A DNA stretch of 64,000 nucleotides. Source: Panacibacter ginsenosidivorans (lineage in GTDB: Bacteria > Bacteroidota > Bacteroidia > Chitinophagales > Chitinophagaceae). Each line of letters opens with the position of its first letter. Positions within the stretch are counted from its first letter, which is position 1. Both the position numbers and the translations under genes were made by a program. Shown here piece by piece: positions 17,980 through 26,679 of this stretch. The DNA lies in assembly GCF_007971225.1 (NCBI RefSeq), contig NZ_CP042435.1, positions 558,001 through 622,000 on the forward strand, written 5' to 3'. The notes under the pieces were generated by a model. That model ran no database searches. It was not told the origin of the DNA and was given only the letters and a program-made list of their open reading frames with translations.

Positions 17980-18021
17980 AATAGGTTGGTATAATATTGA
18001 TTTTATTATGTCCAACCTATT
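17980..18021. promoter_or_regulatory. Inverted repeat in the lpd-ompA intergenic space
   Basis: Perfect 10-bp arms AATAGGTTGG / CCAACCTATT are separated by 22 bp that are themselves rich in TATAAT/ATTAT. There is no T tract, so an operator or an RNA hairpin in the ompA leader is as likely as a terminator. Confidence 0.45.
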
Positions 18022-18062
18022 TTAGTCCTGTCACGTTTATCTTTAATATTAAATGCTTACAC

Positions 18063-19367
18063 ATGAGAAAAAAACTAACACTACCATTATGCTCCTGTCT
18101 GTTACTGGCCACAGGAGTCTTTGCACAGGTTGAAAAAAAACCTTCATCTTTAGGATTTAGTATTGGCTTTGCTGATTTCATCGCTGTTCAGGATATAAAA
18201 AACACTTCTATCAGTGATGCACAGATCGGGGGTTTCAGTAAAATGAACAGCTCATTTGTGGCGCAGTACTGGAAAGGCTTAACAAAAAACCTTGATGTTT
18301 CAGTTGCGTACACAGGTTCATTTATAAACAGGCTGCCATCTACTTTTCCGCATAAGCCTGTTGATTATTTTCACGCACTGGGTGCCGCTGTAAATCTGAA
18401 AATGTTTCAAGAAAAAGCTCCGGTAAATCCATTCTTAACGGCAGGTGTTGAAGGTTATAACTATAAAGATAACTGGGGTGTACAGTCACCACTAGGATTG
18501 GGGTTACAATTGAACCCATTCAGAGGAAATGCTAATTTCTTATTACAGGCTCAATACAAACTTAGTTACAGCGATAAAAATGTAAACCATCTGTTCTATT
18601 CTTTTGGTGTACTTGCTCCGCTTACAGAACCAAAAGCAAAACCTGTTGTAGTAGCAGCTCCACCGCCACCTGCAGATACAGACATGGATGGCGTTATTGA
18701 TGCCGATGATAAATGCCCAACAGTGGCGGGTCTTGCAAAATACAATGGCTGTCCTATACCTGATACAGATAAAGACGGCATAAATGATGAAGCAGATAAA
18801 TGCCCTAACGTTGCTGGCCTTGCTAAATACAATGGTTGCCCTATACCTGATACAGATAAAGATGGCGTAAATGATGAAGAAGATAAATGCCCTACTGTAG
18901 CTGGCTTCCCAAGATATAACGGATGCCCTATACCTGATACAGACGGTGACGGTGTAAACGATGAGAATGACAGGTGCCCAACAGAAGCAGGCCCTGCGGA
19001 TAACAATGGTTGCCCACGTCTTGAACAGTTTAATTTCAACGCCAAGAATGTGCAGTTTGCTACAGGAAAAGCGACGCTTACAAAAGGCGCAACAACAGAG
19101 CTTGATAAACTGGTAACTATTTTAAATGCACATCCTACACTTAAACTTTCTATAGATGGCTATACTGATAACACCGGTAAACAAGCTACCAATCTTACAC
19201 TTTCTCAAAAAAGAGCAGATGCGGTAAAAGCATATCTTGCCAAAAAAGGAATTTCTGCAGACATATTAACTGCGACAGGTCATGGAATTGATAATCCTGT
19301 TGCCGATAATAAAACTGCTGCAGGCAGAGCTCTCAACAGAAGAGTTGAATTTAGCGTTGTACAATAA
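18063..19367 (+). CDS. OmpA-family protein with thrombospondin type 3 repeats
   Basis: The start at 18063 gives the signal peptide MRKKLTLPLCSCLLLATG and its cleavage near VFAQ; an in-frame Met 22 residues upstream is unlikely. Residues of about 25-200 look like an outer-membrane barrel. Then come four Asp-rich calcium-binding TSP3-type repeats, three of them near-identical (DTDKDG.NDEADKCP), encoded by tandem DNA units of about 87 bp between about 18670 and 19015. The C-terminal OmpA domain binds peptidoglycan (LSIDGYTDNTGK, NRRVEF). It links the outer membrane to the cell wall. A strong terminator follows. Confidence 0.93.
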   Translation: MRKKLTLPLCSCLLLATGVFAQVEKKPSSLGFSIGFADFIAVQDIKNTSISDAQIGGFSKMNSSFVAQYWKGLTKNLDVSVAYTGSFINRLPSTFPHKPVDYFHALGAAVNLKMFQEKAPVNPFLTAGVEGYNYKDNWGVQSPLGLGLQLNPFRGNANFLLQAQYKLSYSDKNVNHLFYSFGVLAPLTEPKAKPVVVAAPPPPADTDMDGVIDADDKCPTVAGLAKYNGCPIPDTDKDGINDEADKCPNVAGLAKYNGCPIPDTDKDGVNDEEDKCPTVAGFPRYNGCPIPDTDGDGVNDENDRCPTEAGPADNNGCPRLEQFNFNAKNVQFATGKATLTKGATTELDKLVTILNAHPTLKLSIDGYTDNTGKQATNLTLSQKRADAVKAYLAKKGISADILTATGHGIDNPVADNKTAAGRALNRRVEFSVVQ

Positions 19368-19387
19368 ATATTTTTAGTTCATTTTAT

Positions 19388-19419
19388 AAAAAATGCTCCA
19401 ATTATTTGGAGCATTTTTT
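19388..19419 (+). terminator. Rho-independent terminator of the OmpA gene
   Basis: A perfect 14-bp stem (19388-19401 with 19406-19419), TTAT loop, and a T run inside the 3' arm. Confidence 0.92.
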
Positions 19420-19431
19420 ATTTAGTAAGTT

Positions 19432-19630
19432 TTTTATGAACCTTGCATTTGCTTTTCATGGCATCAACTGTTGCGTCGCACTCTTGTACTTAGGAACAAG
19501 AGTCAACAAGCCATTAGCCAAAAAAGTAATAGTTTTTGACTTTAATAATTAATTGTTTTGTTCATTAAAGTTCGGAATGCACAAGTGAGTGACACAACAA
19601 TTGATGCCATGAAAAAAACAAAAGCCGGTA
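19432..19630. repeat. Dispersed intergenic unit, A/B inverted pair
   Basis: The outer end TTTTTTATGAACC is at 19432, the A core at 19470-19489, the B core at 19579-19598, and the outer end after it reads GATGCCATGAAA. It lies between converging ompA and ppc genes. Confidence 0.85.
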
Positions 19631-19640
19631 AACAAATTAT

Positions 19641-22220
19641 CTATGCAGAATTTCTTCCCGCATTGATGATACCAAAAGAACAACGCATGGCTAATTTACC
19701 ATAGGTATCTTTTATGGGTGTTTGTATCAACTGCTCTTCCATATTGCGCACTTTTGATAATGCATATTGTTGTATGGTTACGAGTGGCAATACAATTCTT
19801 TCACGCATGCTGATAGATAACTGATCTACGGGATAGTCTGCCATTAACTCATGATTGCCTGAAAGCTTGAGTACGTAACGAATAGAGAGCTCATACTCGT
19901 GGTATGTTTTGCTCCATATTTCGCCATACTTGGGATGTTGGGAAAGATATTCTGTAAGCGGGAAATAAGATTTCTTCATCGCCATCTCGCAGTTATCAAT
20001 AAGCGTTTTAAAGAAGAGTGATTCTTTGTACAGCTTCTGCACTTGTTTCCATTTTCCGGCTTCTTCCATTTTCTTTAGCGCAGTACCTACACCATAATAA
20101 CCGGTAACGTTTTGTTTCAACTGGCTCCATGCGCCCACGTAAGGTATAGCACGCAGGTCTTTTAGTGTAAGCTTTGCAGAACCACCACGTTTTGCAGGGC
20201 GGCTGCCAATATTTGTTTCTGCATAAAAACGTAACGGGCTTACCTGTGCAAGGTATTCTACAAAATAAGGATGTTCTTTAAGATCGATATATGCTTTGTA
20301 ACTGTTGTCTGCAAGTGTTTGCAACAACTCTTCTTCTTCTTTATTGAGTGTTATTTCTTTTGTTGAAAATAATTCGTTGGTAATACCAGCATGTATCAGT
20401 TGTTCTATGTTAAACTGTGCAGCTTCTATGGTTCCAAAACTGGAACTTACCGTTTGGCCCTGCACAGTCAGTTGTATTTCTTTGTTAGAAATATCTTTAC
20501 CCATAGAGGCATAGAACTTATGCGTCTTGCCACCACCCCTTGCCGGTGGACCACCACGACCATCAAAGAATATCACATCAAGATCGTATTGTTTGGATAT
20601 ACGCGTTAATTCCTGTTTTGCTTTGTAGATACCCCAGTTAGCCATTAGATAACCACCGTCTTTAGTTCCATCAGAAAAACCAAGCATGATGGTTTGTGTA
20701 TTGCCACGTTTCTGCAGATGATTGCGGTACACTTTGTTCTCATAAAGAATACGCATTACACCGGCGGCATTTTCAAGATCGTCTATTGTTTCAAACAGTG
20801 GAATAATATCTATGGTAAGTTCTTCAGCATCCCAGCCAGAAAGCATAAACAGACCAAATACTTCCATTACATTCAATGCACTGTTGCACTGGCTTATGAT
20901 GTAACGATTGCAGCCTTGTTCTCCATTTGTTTTTTGAATTGACTTAGCAGCCTGCATGCTAAGGATGGTGTCTTTGTATAATTCATTTTCCAAAACTTCG
21001 ATAGGCATGGCTGCATTGATATTCTGCAATACAGCAATCTTTTCTTCATCACTCATATCTGTATATCCGGGAGGAAGAATATTGCTTAGAGTAGCAATTG
21101 TATCCAATACTTTTCCGTGAATTGTACTGTCCTGGCGCAGATCGAGTGACGCGAAGAACAAACCAAATATCTCTACTTTGCTTATCACATTATCCAGCAA
21201 ATGAAGGAACAAACCATTGTGTTGTTCAATCAATATTTTCCTTGCTGTCAGTAAAGTGTGCAGTATTTCTTTTTGAGAAATATTTGCTTTATGGCCGGGT
21301 ACAAAAAGATTATCATAAAGTTTCTTTTCCAGTTCCATACAACGTTCCTCTACTCCTTTGAAAGTAAGACGGCGTTTCAATCTTCTTACTGAAAAATAGT
21401 AGGAACGTAATATTCCATTACGTAATGCATCTGCAACTTTCAATGTTATATCGGCTGTTACAAAAGGGTTCCCATCTCTGTCGCCACCTGGCCAGAAACC
21501 CATTCTTATAACTGGGTTTTTTGTTTGAATGGAATCACCATATTGATCTTTCATGGTCATCAATATGGCGCCCGCTGCCTGGTAAAATACATTCTCCAAA
21601 AACCATAATAAACTCACAGCCTCATCATAAGGTGTAGGCTTTTGTTTTTTTAGGAATGGCGTCTTACCTAACTGCTGCAGGTACATGTTTATCATAGCTG
21701 CATTTTCTTCAACGAGTGCTTCTGAAAGATCATTGATGATGCCCAACACTTCACCGGGATAAAATTGTGTAGGATGTGCAGTCAGGACAAGACGTACAGA
21801 AAAATCTTTCAGTTTTTCTGACAGCTCTTCTTTCTTCTGTGTTTGCGATACTTCTGATTGCAGATGCTTTAACGTACCCGGACCATTGATATCATTTACA
21901 TGTTTGAATGCGGCATCTTCAAGTGCATCAAACAACACTACCTGTCTTTCGGTATATTGAATAAACCTGAACAACAGGTCTATAAATTCCTGTTCCTTTT
22001 TGTAAGATGTATATTGGGAGAGAAAACTGTCAACAATTTCTATGGGGCTTTGTTTCTTTAAAAAACCTTCTTCACAATGAATGAGAAAAAGAGAAAGTAA
22101 CACCCCTGTTTTCTCAATGCGGTGGAATGGCAGCGACGTAAATAAACTATTGTATAACTGGAAACGTATACCTACGAGGTTCCTGAATTGCTGCAATGCA
22201 CTATTGGAATATATCTCCAT
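19641..22220 (-). CDS. ppc: Phosphoenolpyruvate carboxylase
   Basis: An 859-residue protein that matches PEP carboxylase along its length. It forms oxaloacetate from PEP and bicarbonate to refill the TCA cycle. The catalytic His sits in LVLTAHPTQFYPGEV (around residue 152), the GGDRDGNPFVT motif follows, then the glycine loop FFDGRGGPPARGGG with the catalytic Arg/Gly residues and QGQTVSSSFGT. The first motif lacks the usual arginines after TAHPT, and the C-terminus is not the canonical QNTG; the protein ends in GIINAGRNSA. Such a divergent PEPC is found in Bacteroidota. It has its own promoter region shared with a divergent repeat pair. Confidence 0.93.
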   Translation of the reverse strand: MEIYSNSALQQFRNLVGIRFQLYNSLFTSLPFHRIEKTGVLLSLFLIHCEEGFLKKQSPIEIVDSFLSQYTSYKKEQEFIDLLFRFIQYTERQVVLFDALEDAAFKHVNDINGPGTLKHLQSEVSQTQKKEELSEKLKDFSVRLVLTAHPTQFYPGEVLGIINDLSEALVEENAAMINMYLQQLGKTPFLKKQKPTPYDEAVSLLWFLENVFYQAAGAILMTMKDQYGDSIQTKNPVIRMGFWPGGDRDGNPFVTADITLKVADALRNGILRSYYFSVRRLKRRLTFKGVEERCMELEKKLYDNLFVPGHKANISQKEILHTLLTARKILIEQHNGLFLHLLDNVISKVEIFGLFFASLDLRQDSTIHGKVLDTIATLSNILPPGYTDMSDEEKIAVLQNINAAMPIEVLENELYKDTILSMQAAKSIQKTNGEQGCNRYIISQCNSALNVMEVFGLFMLSGWDAEELTIDIIPLFETIDDLENAAGVMRILYENKVYRNHLQKRGNTQTIMLGFSDGTKDGGYLMANWGIYKAKQELTRISKQYDLDVIFFDGRGGPPARGGGKTHKFYASMGKDISNKEIQLTVQGQTVSSSFGTIEAAQFNIEQLIHAGITNELFSTKEITLNKEEEELLQTLADNSYKAYIDLKEHPYFVEYLAQVSPLRFYAETNIGSRPAKRGGSAKLTLKDLRAIPYVGAWSQLKQNVTGYYGVGTALKKMEEAGKWKQVQKLYKESLFFKTLIDNCEMAMKKSYFPLTEYLSQHPKYGEIWSKTYHEYELSIRYVLKLSGNHELMADYPVDQLSISMRERIVLPLVTIQQYALSKVRNMEEQLIQTPIKDTYGKLAMRCSFGIINAGRNSA

Positions 22221-22324
22221 ACTACTATAAAATTTTCATACTTTATGCAGGCAATCAACGAAGGTTGTGAAGATAATATAAAATCGTAATAACAATTGTA
22301 AGCATCAGCAATTGAAAATATTTT

Positions 22325-22465
22325 TTATGGTACCAGCGGCGAGTTAGATGGCATCGCCGGTTGTGTCACTCACTTGTACGCTCTGTTCTTAATGCAGCTG
22401 TTAGCTAATAGCTATAAGTGTGCGACGCAACGGAAGCTTGATTTATATTCTGAAGCCTGTAAAAA
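22325..22465. repeat. Dispersed intergenic unit, B/A inverted pair, short centre
   Basis: The B core is at 22360-22379 and the A core at 22412-22431, only 32 bp apart. Each outer end faces one of the divergent genes (ppc and the S4 gene). Confidence 0.85.
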
Positions 22466-22532
22466 TATTTCTTATCATATTTCAATTACTGTTCAAGATT
22501 TTTACATCAGCAGTAATCTATAATTTTGATGC

Positions 22533-22922
22533 ATGACAGAGCAAAAAGAAAAATTGCGTATTGATAAATATCTCTGGGCTATCAGGCTTTATAAAACACG
22601 CAGCCAGGCAACGGATGCCTGTGACAAAGGGAAAGTGAAACATTTAGGTAATACAGTAAAAGCATCTAAAACTGTAAACATAGGTGATGAATATAATGTA
22701 AAAACAGAAGCACGTAAATGGGTCATAAAAGTTACAGGCCTCTTAGACAAACGCGCAGCATACAGCGAAGCAATAAAACATTATACCGACATAACGCCTG
22801 CAGAAGCATTGGATGTGGTAAAATACCAAACTGAATCTTTTCATACCGGAAAGCGATTAAGCAAGGTAGGTCGTCCAACCAAGAAACAAAGGCGAGATAT
22901 AGGAGATATTATTGACAACTAA
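22533..22922 (+). CDS. S4-domain RNA-binding protein (Hsp15-like)
   Basis: A 129-residue protein. The S4 domain comes first (LRIDKYLWAIRLYKTRSQATDACDKGKV), followed by a basic tail (GRPTKKQRRDI). Hsp15 binds free 50S subunits that carry stalled nascent chains; whether this homologue does the same is inferred from the family. It is followed after 9 bp by trmD, so the two probably form one RNA-related operon. Confidence 0.88.
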   Translation: MTEQKEKLRIDKYLWAIRLYKTRSQATDACDKGKVKHLGNTVKASKTVNIGDEYNVKTEARKWVIKVTGLLDKRAAYSEAIKHYTDITPAEALDVVKYQTESFHTGKRLSKVGRPTKKQRRDIGDIIDN

Positions 22923-22931
22923 TACCCAAAA

Positions 22932-23606
22932 ATGAGAATTGATATTATAACAGTTTTGCCCGAATTGCTGGAAAGCCCGCTTAATCATAGCATCATGAAA
23001 AGAGCTAAAGACAAGGGTCTCCTGCAAGTTTATACACATAACCTGCGACAATGGGCAGTTAATGCTTATGGGCAAGTTGACGATTATCAATACGGTGGCG
23101 GCGCAGGTATGGTGATGATGTGTGAGCCATTGGCAAATGCTATAGAATCTCTGCAAAAAGAAAGAAGCTATGATGAGATCATTTATGTAACCCCAGATGG
23201 AGCAATGTTAAATCAAAAGCTTGCTAACCAGCTTTCTATGAAAGATAACTTAATTATTATTTGTGGTCATTACAAAGGAATAGACCAGCGCATAAGAGAC
23301 CTTTATGTAACGAAAGAAATTTCTATTGGTGATTATGTATTAAGTGGTGGGGAATTAGCAGCGGCAATTATTGTAGACAGTGTTGGCCGCTTACTTCCCG
23401 GCGTTTTAAATGATGAGACCTCTGCCCTCTTTGATTCTTTCCAGGATGATTTGTTAGCACCGCCTGTGTATACCCGACCTGAAGATTTCAGGGGTTCAAA
23501 AGTGCCTGAAGTGTTGTTATCTGGTAATCCAAGGATTATTGAAGATTGGCGCCATGAAAAAGCTTTAGAGATAACAGGGGCAAAAAGACCAGACCTCTTA
23601 AAATAA
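22932..23606 (+). CDS. trmD: tRNA (guanine-37-N1)-methyltransferase
   Basis: A 224-residue SPOUT methyltransferase with the trefoil-knot motifs [13 protein letters not shown] and [15 protein letters not shown]; the N-terminus [11 protein letters not shown] and the GGGAGMVM loop are also standard. It methylates G37 of tRNAs reading CNN codons and prevents +1 frameshifting. It follows the S4 gene; the common partner rplS is not next to it. The region after it has unusual hairpins. Confidence 0.96.
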   Translation: MRIDIITVLPELLESPLNHSIMKRAKDKGLLQVYTHNLRQWAVNAYGQVDDYQYGGGAGMVMMCEPLANAIESLQKERSYDEIIYVTPDGAMLNQKLANQLSMKDNLIIICGHYKGIDQRIRDLYVTKEISIGDYVLSGGELAAAIIVDSVGRLLPGVLNDETSALFDSFQDDLLAPPVYTRPEDFRGSKVPEVLLSGNPRIIEDWRHEKALEITGAKRPDLLK

Positions 23607-23631
23607 GATTAAGTATAGTTTTAAAAAGCCA

Positions 23632-23676
23632 AATGATATCCAAATAAGTCATATAGCGTCTTATTTGGATATCATT
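23632..23676. other. Perfect 17-bp inverted repeat after trmD
   Basis: The arms 23632-23648 and 23660-23676 are fully complementary with an 11-nt loop (AATGATATCCAAATAAG on the left). There is no T run after it, so it is not a classical terminator. It could be an mRNA 3'-end stabiliser or a binding site. Confidence 0.6.
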
Positions 23677-23815
23677 AAGTCCGATTCCGATTTTGTTCAA
23701 ACGTATATTCTATTACCTTTATGTAGTGATTTGATTAACGTATATTGTTTTCAAAATCACGACTCGTTTTAATATCCAATTATCCAAAAAAACCAAAGTC
23801 TCTCCCCCTTCAAAG

Positions 23816-23864
23816 TTTTTAGATTGTTAACCTGATCTAAAAATCCTGCAGAGCAGGATTTTTT
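23816..23864 (+). terminator. Terminator overlapping a second, competing hairpin
   Basis: The hairpin AAAAATCCTG / CAGGATTTTT (23839-23848 with 23854-23863) is a good terminator in either direction. The 9-bp stem TTTTTAGAT / ATCTAAAAA (23816-23824 with 23835-23843) uses part of the same left arm, so only one can form at a time. Confidence 0.65.
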
Positions 23865-23957
23865 AGTTACTACATATTCCTTTGTTAATAAGAAACATAA
23901 AGTACAATAATTTCACTTATTAATTTAAAATTCAATTTATTAAGTTGATTAAAAAAA

Positions 23958-25802
23958 CTATGAAATAGTTTCCTGGTTTGTTTGTATTTGATAGAGTTCG
24001 GCATAATAGCCGTTTAATGCGAGCAGTTCTTCATGAGTTCCCTGCTCTATTATACTTCCATCTTCTATAATAATTACCTGGTCAAACTTTAGGACAGTAA
24101 AAATGCGGTGCGTAATTAGAATAGCTGTTCGTTTTCCAAGAATAGTATACAGATTATTGATGATCTGGTTTTCTGTTTTCGCATCAACCGCACTTAAACA
24201 ATCGTCAAATATCATTATGTCCGGATCTTTTATCAACGCACGTGCTATAGATATACGTTGCTTTTGCCCACCACTTAATGTTACACCACGTTCACCTACC
24301 ATTGTTGCATAGCCATTCTGAAGCCCATTGATCTCGTTATGTATAGCAGCATTTTGTGCAGCCTTATAAATCTTTTCTTCAGATGGGTCTGTGGTAAGTC
24401 CAAATGCGATATTGCGGGAAACTGTATCGCTAAAAAGAAAAACATCTTGTGGAACAAAACTTATATTATCACGGAGATGCTGTAAAGGTATAGCACGCAA
24501 GTCTTTGCCTCCAATTGTGATATTTCCTTCATCAGGATCATAAAATCTTAGTAGCAATTGCGCAAGTGTTGATTTACCACTTCCGGTTCTGCCAAGTATA
24601 AGTACCTTTTCTCCTTCTTTAATAGAAAGCGAAAAATTCTTTAATGCTTTTATACCAGTGTTAAAGTAAGTGAAAGAGACATTATCAAAAACAATATTAC
24701 CGCTAAGTGGTGTTTCATCTTTTGAATCTGCTGATTTTATTGCAGGTTCGGTATGCAAAAATTCATTTAATCTTTTTTGCGAAGCTGCTGCTCTTTGTAT
24801 AATACTTGCAACTGATCCTATTGCTGTTACAGGCCAGGTTAGCATATTAATGTAAATAACAAATTCAACAATGATTCCTACTTTTTGTGGATCATCTATT
24901 GCCATCTTACCACCTATAAAAATGGTCAATAAAGTACTAAGACCGACCAGTAATGTCATGCTCGGAAAATAAATAGCTTCGGTTTTTGCAAGGCCTACTG
25001 CATTCTTTCTGTATGCTTCACTATTATTTTTAAAGAACCGTAGCATTGCATTTTCCTGCACAAAAGATTTTATAACACGTACGCCTGAATATGATTCCTG
25101 TGCATTTGTTGTAAGATCTGACAGAAGCGATTGAACTCTCTCACTCTTGCGGTGAATGGTAATATTTACAAAGTAAATTGTAATAGCAAGTAAAGGCAAG
25201 GGAGAAAGTACTATAAGGCTTAGGTTCAGATCTTTACTAAACATATTTACCATGCACATCCCTATCAGCGAAACAAGATTTACAAAATACATGATGGCTG
25301 GTCCTGTATACATACGCACTCTGCTTACATCTTCTGCAATCCTGTTCATTAGATCGCCGGTTCGGTGGCTTTTGAAAAAGCCAGCATCAAGTTTTTGGTA
25401 GTGTGTGTATACCTCATTCTTCATGTCATATTCAATATGACGGCTCATCACAATAAGTGTTTGCCGCATAACGAACATAAAGAAACCACGCAACAACGCA
25501 AGAACGAGAATAGTTATACTGCAGATCAAAACCAGTTTAGCAAAGTCCATCTGTTGCACCCATTTTATAAAAAGCATCACTATGCCATTGTAAGATTCTT
25601 TCCCGTGAACAGGTTTTCCTCCGGGCAAGTGTTCCTGCACTTTATTCACAACATAGCCTGTTATTTCTGGAGCAAGCACAGCAAAATAGTTGGAGAGAAC
25701 TACGAAGATTATTCCAATGCTAAAACGATAGCGGTATTTCCAGAAATATTTATGAACAGTGGATAATTGTTTCAAAAGCAAAAATTTCATCAAAATTACC
25801 AT
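23958..25802 (-). CDS. ABC-type exporter (MsbA-like half transporter)
   Basis: A 614-residue protein with six predicted membrane helices followed by an ATPase domain. Walker A is GRTGSGKSTL, the Q-loop region is ISFVPQDVFLFSD, the signature is LSGGQKQRISIARAL, Walker B is IMIFDDCLSAVD and the switch His is in ILITHRI. Members move lipids, drugs or peptides out of the cell; the substrate is open. An alternative start is 25790, four codons in. The only upstream DNA before the tRNA is a repeat unit whose outer end lies about 15-20 bp from the start codon. Confidence 0.93.
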   Translation of the reverse strand: MVILMKFLLLKQLSTVHKYFWKYRYRFSIGIIFVVLSNYFAVLAPEITGYVVNKVQEHLPGGKPVHGKESYNGIVMLFIKWVQQMDFAKLVLICSITILVLALLRGFFMFVMRQTLIVMSRHIEYDMKNEVYTHYQKLDAGFFKSHRTGDLMNRIAEDVSRVRMYTGPAIMYFVNLVSLIGMCMVNMFSKDLNLSLIVLSPLPLLAITIYFVNITIHRKSERVQSLLSDLTTNAQESYSGVRVIKSFVQENAMLRFFKNNSEAYRKNAVGLAKTEAIYFPSMTLLVGLSTLLTIFIGGKMAIDDPQKVGIIVEFVIYINMLTWPVTAIGSVASIIQRAAASQKRLNEFLHTEPAIKSADSKDETPLSGNIVFDNVSFTYFNTGIKALKNFSLSIKEGEKVLILGRTGSGKSTLAQLLLRFYDPDEGNITIGGKDLRAIPLQHLRDNISFVPQDVFLFSDTVSRNIAFGLTTDPSEEKIYKAAQNAAIHNEINGLQNGYATMVGERGVTLSGGQKQRISIARALIKDPDIMIFDDCLSAVDAKTENQIINNLYTILGKRTAILITHRIFTVLKFDQVIIIEDGSIIEQGTHEELLALNGYYAELYQIQTNQETIS

Positions 25803-25814
25803 AATGAATTTTAT

Positions 25815-25872
25815 TTTTTACGAGCCTGGCTGTAGTACAAGTGTTAAACATAGTTGCGTCGCACTCTTGTAC
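25815..25872 (+). repeat. Dispersed intergenic unit, A type, single
   Basis: The outer end TTTTTTACGAGCCTGGCTGTA starts at about 25815 and the core is at 25853-25872. The outer end faces the start of the minus-strand ABC exporter. Confidence 0.85.
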
Positions 25873-25996
25873 ACCTTTTTATGACCAACCAAAATATAAC
25901 AGCAAATGCCTGATCCATCTGCATTGCAGCATTGGTGAAAATCAACTCGTAATTATTTTTTTGGAAGATAACTTTCCGCACTATTATTTTGCACCC

Positions 25997-26081
25997 GGAG
26001 AGATGGCAGAGCGGTCGAATGCGGCGGTCTTGAAAACCGTTGACTGTAACAGGTCCGGGGGTTCGAATCCCTCTCTCTCCG
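25997..26081 (+). tRNA. tRNA-Ser (anticodon UGA)
   Basis: An 85-base class II tRNA with a 7-bp acceptor stem (GGAGAGA / TCTCTCC), a D arm with GGTCGAATG, the anticodon loop CTTGAAAA giving UGA, a long variable arm and the T loop GTTCGAATC. CCA is not encoded. A terminator follows about 30 bp later. Confidence 0.97.
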
Positions 26082-26109
26082 CCTGATAGCATTTCAAAAA
26101 GAATCAAAT

Positions 26110-26145
26110 CCTCGCAAATTCAATGTTTGCGGGGTTTTTTCTTTT
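26110..26145 (+). terminator. Rho-independent terminator after tRNA-Ser
   Basis: The stem CCTCGCAAA / TTTGCGGGG (one T-G pair) is followed by TTTTTTCTTTTT. Confidence 0.9.
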
Positions 26146-26679
26146 TATACCACTTAAGATTGTTCAAATTTTCAAAAATAAAATGACTATAAACCGAGAC
26201 CTGACCTAAATTAAAATGACAGGTCTCGACAAAAACGGCAACACCACCAGTACTCCATTTTATTGATTTTTTGTTTTGTTGAAACACATAAAAAAGTAAA
26301 TTGTAACACGTCAAAATAGATAAAATGAATGCTTCAATGAACCTAAATTTTCAGCTTAAAAGTTCAAAAGAGAATGAATTACAAACGCTTTATTTACGCC
26401 AGATCCAGAATAAATGGCATTAGAACTTTTCAATCAGATCAATTGAACAGGTAAGATGTTTAAGTGAAAAACACAGCCTGCCTTGAAGGTGATATTATAG
26501 AGTATAAAAAACAAAAAGGATCTTTGAATTTTTATACTTTTAAATGGCATCAAAACAGCTTACTATGTTTTTACTCATTTAACTAATTCAATAGCTCCAA
26601 TTTTGTAAGGAAAGGAATTTGGGAGACTCAGTTCTTAAGACAGTGTTCCAAATACCGAGAATTCCTCACCCTCAAAATA
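26146..26679. other. Gene-poor stretch after tRNA-Ser
   Basis: It contains a 9-bp inverted repeat CGAGACCTG / CAGGTCTCG (26195-26203 with 26220-26228) and a possible integrase remnant at 26325-26423. Otherwise it shows no convincing gene. Confidence 0.5.
26325..26423 (+). pseudogene. Possible N-terminal fragment of a tyrosine-type integrase
   Basis: A 32-codon frame reads NLNFQLKSSKENELQTLYLR and ends at a stop. It resembles, by eye only, the arm-binding start of Bacteroidota phage-type integrases (FxLKSSK...IYxR). Its place next to a tRNA, a usual integration target, is suggestive. The identification is weak. Confidence 0.25.

Noticed and set aside
18596-19045. 149-residue minus-strand frame with internal repeats
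   Set aside because: It mirrors the tandem TSP3-coding units of the OmpA-family gene.
25844-26107. Minus-strand frame with [18 protein letters not shown]
   Set aside because: It is the antisense translation of tRNA-Ser, a known false protein.
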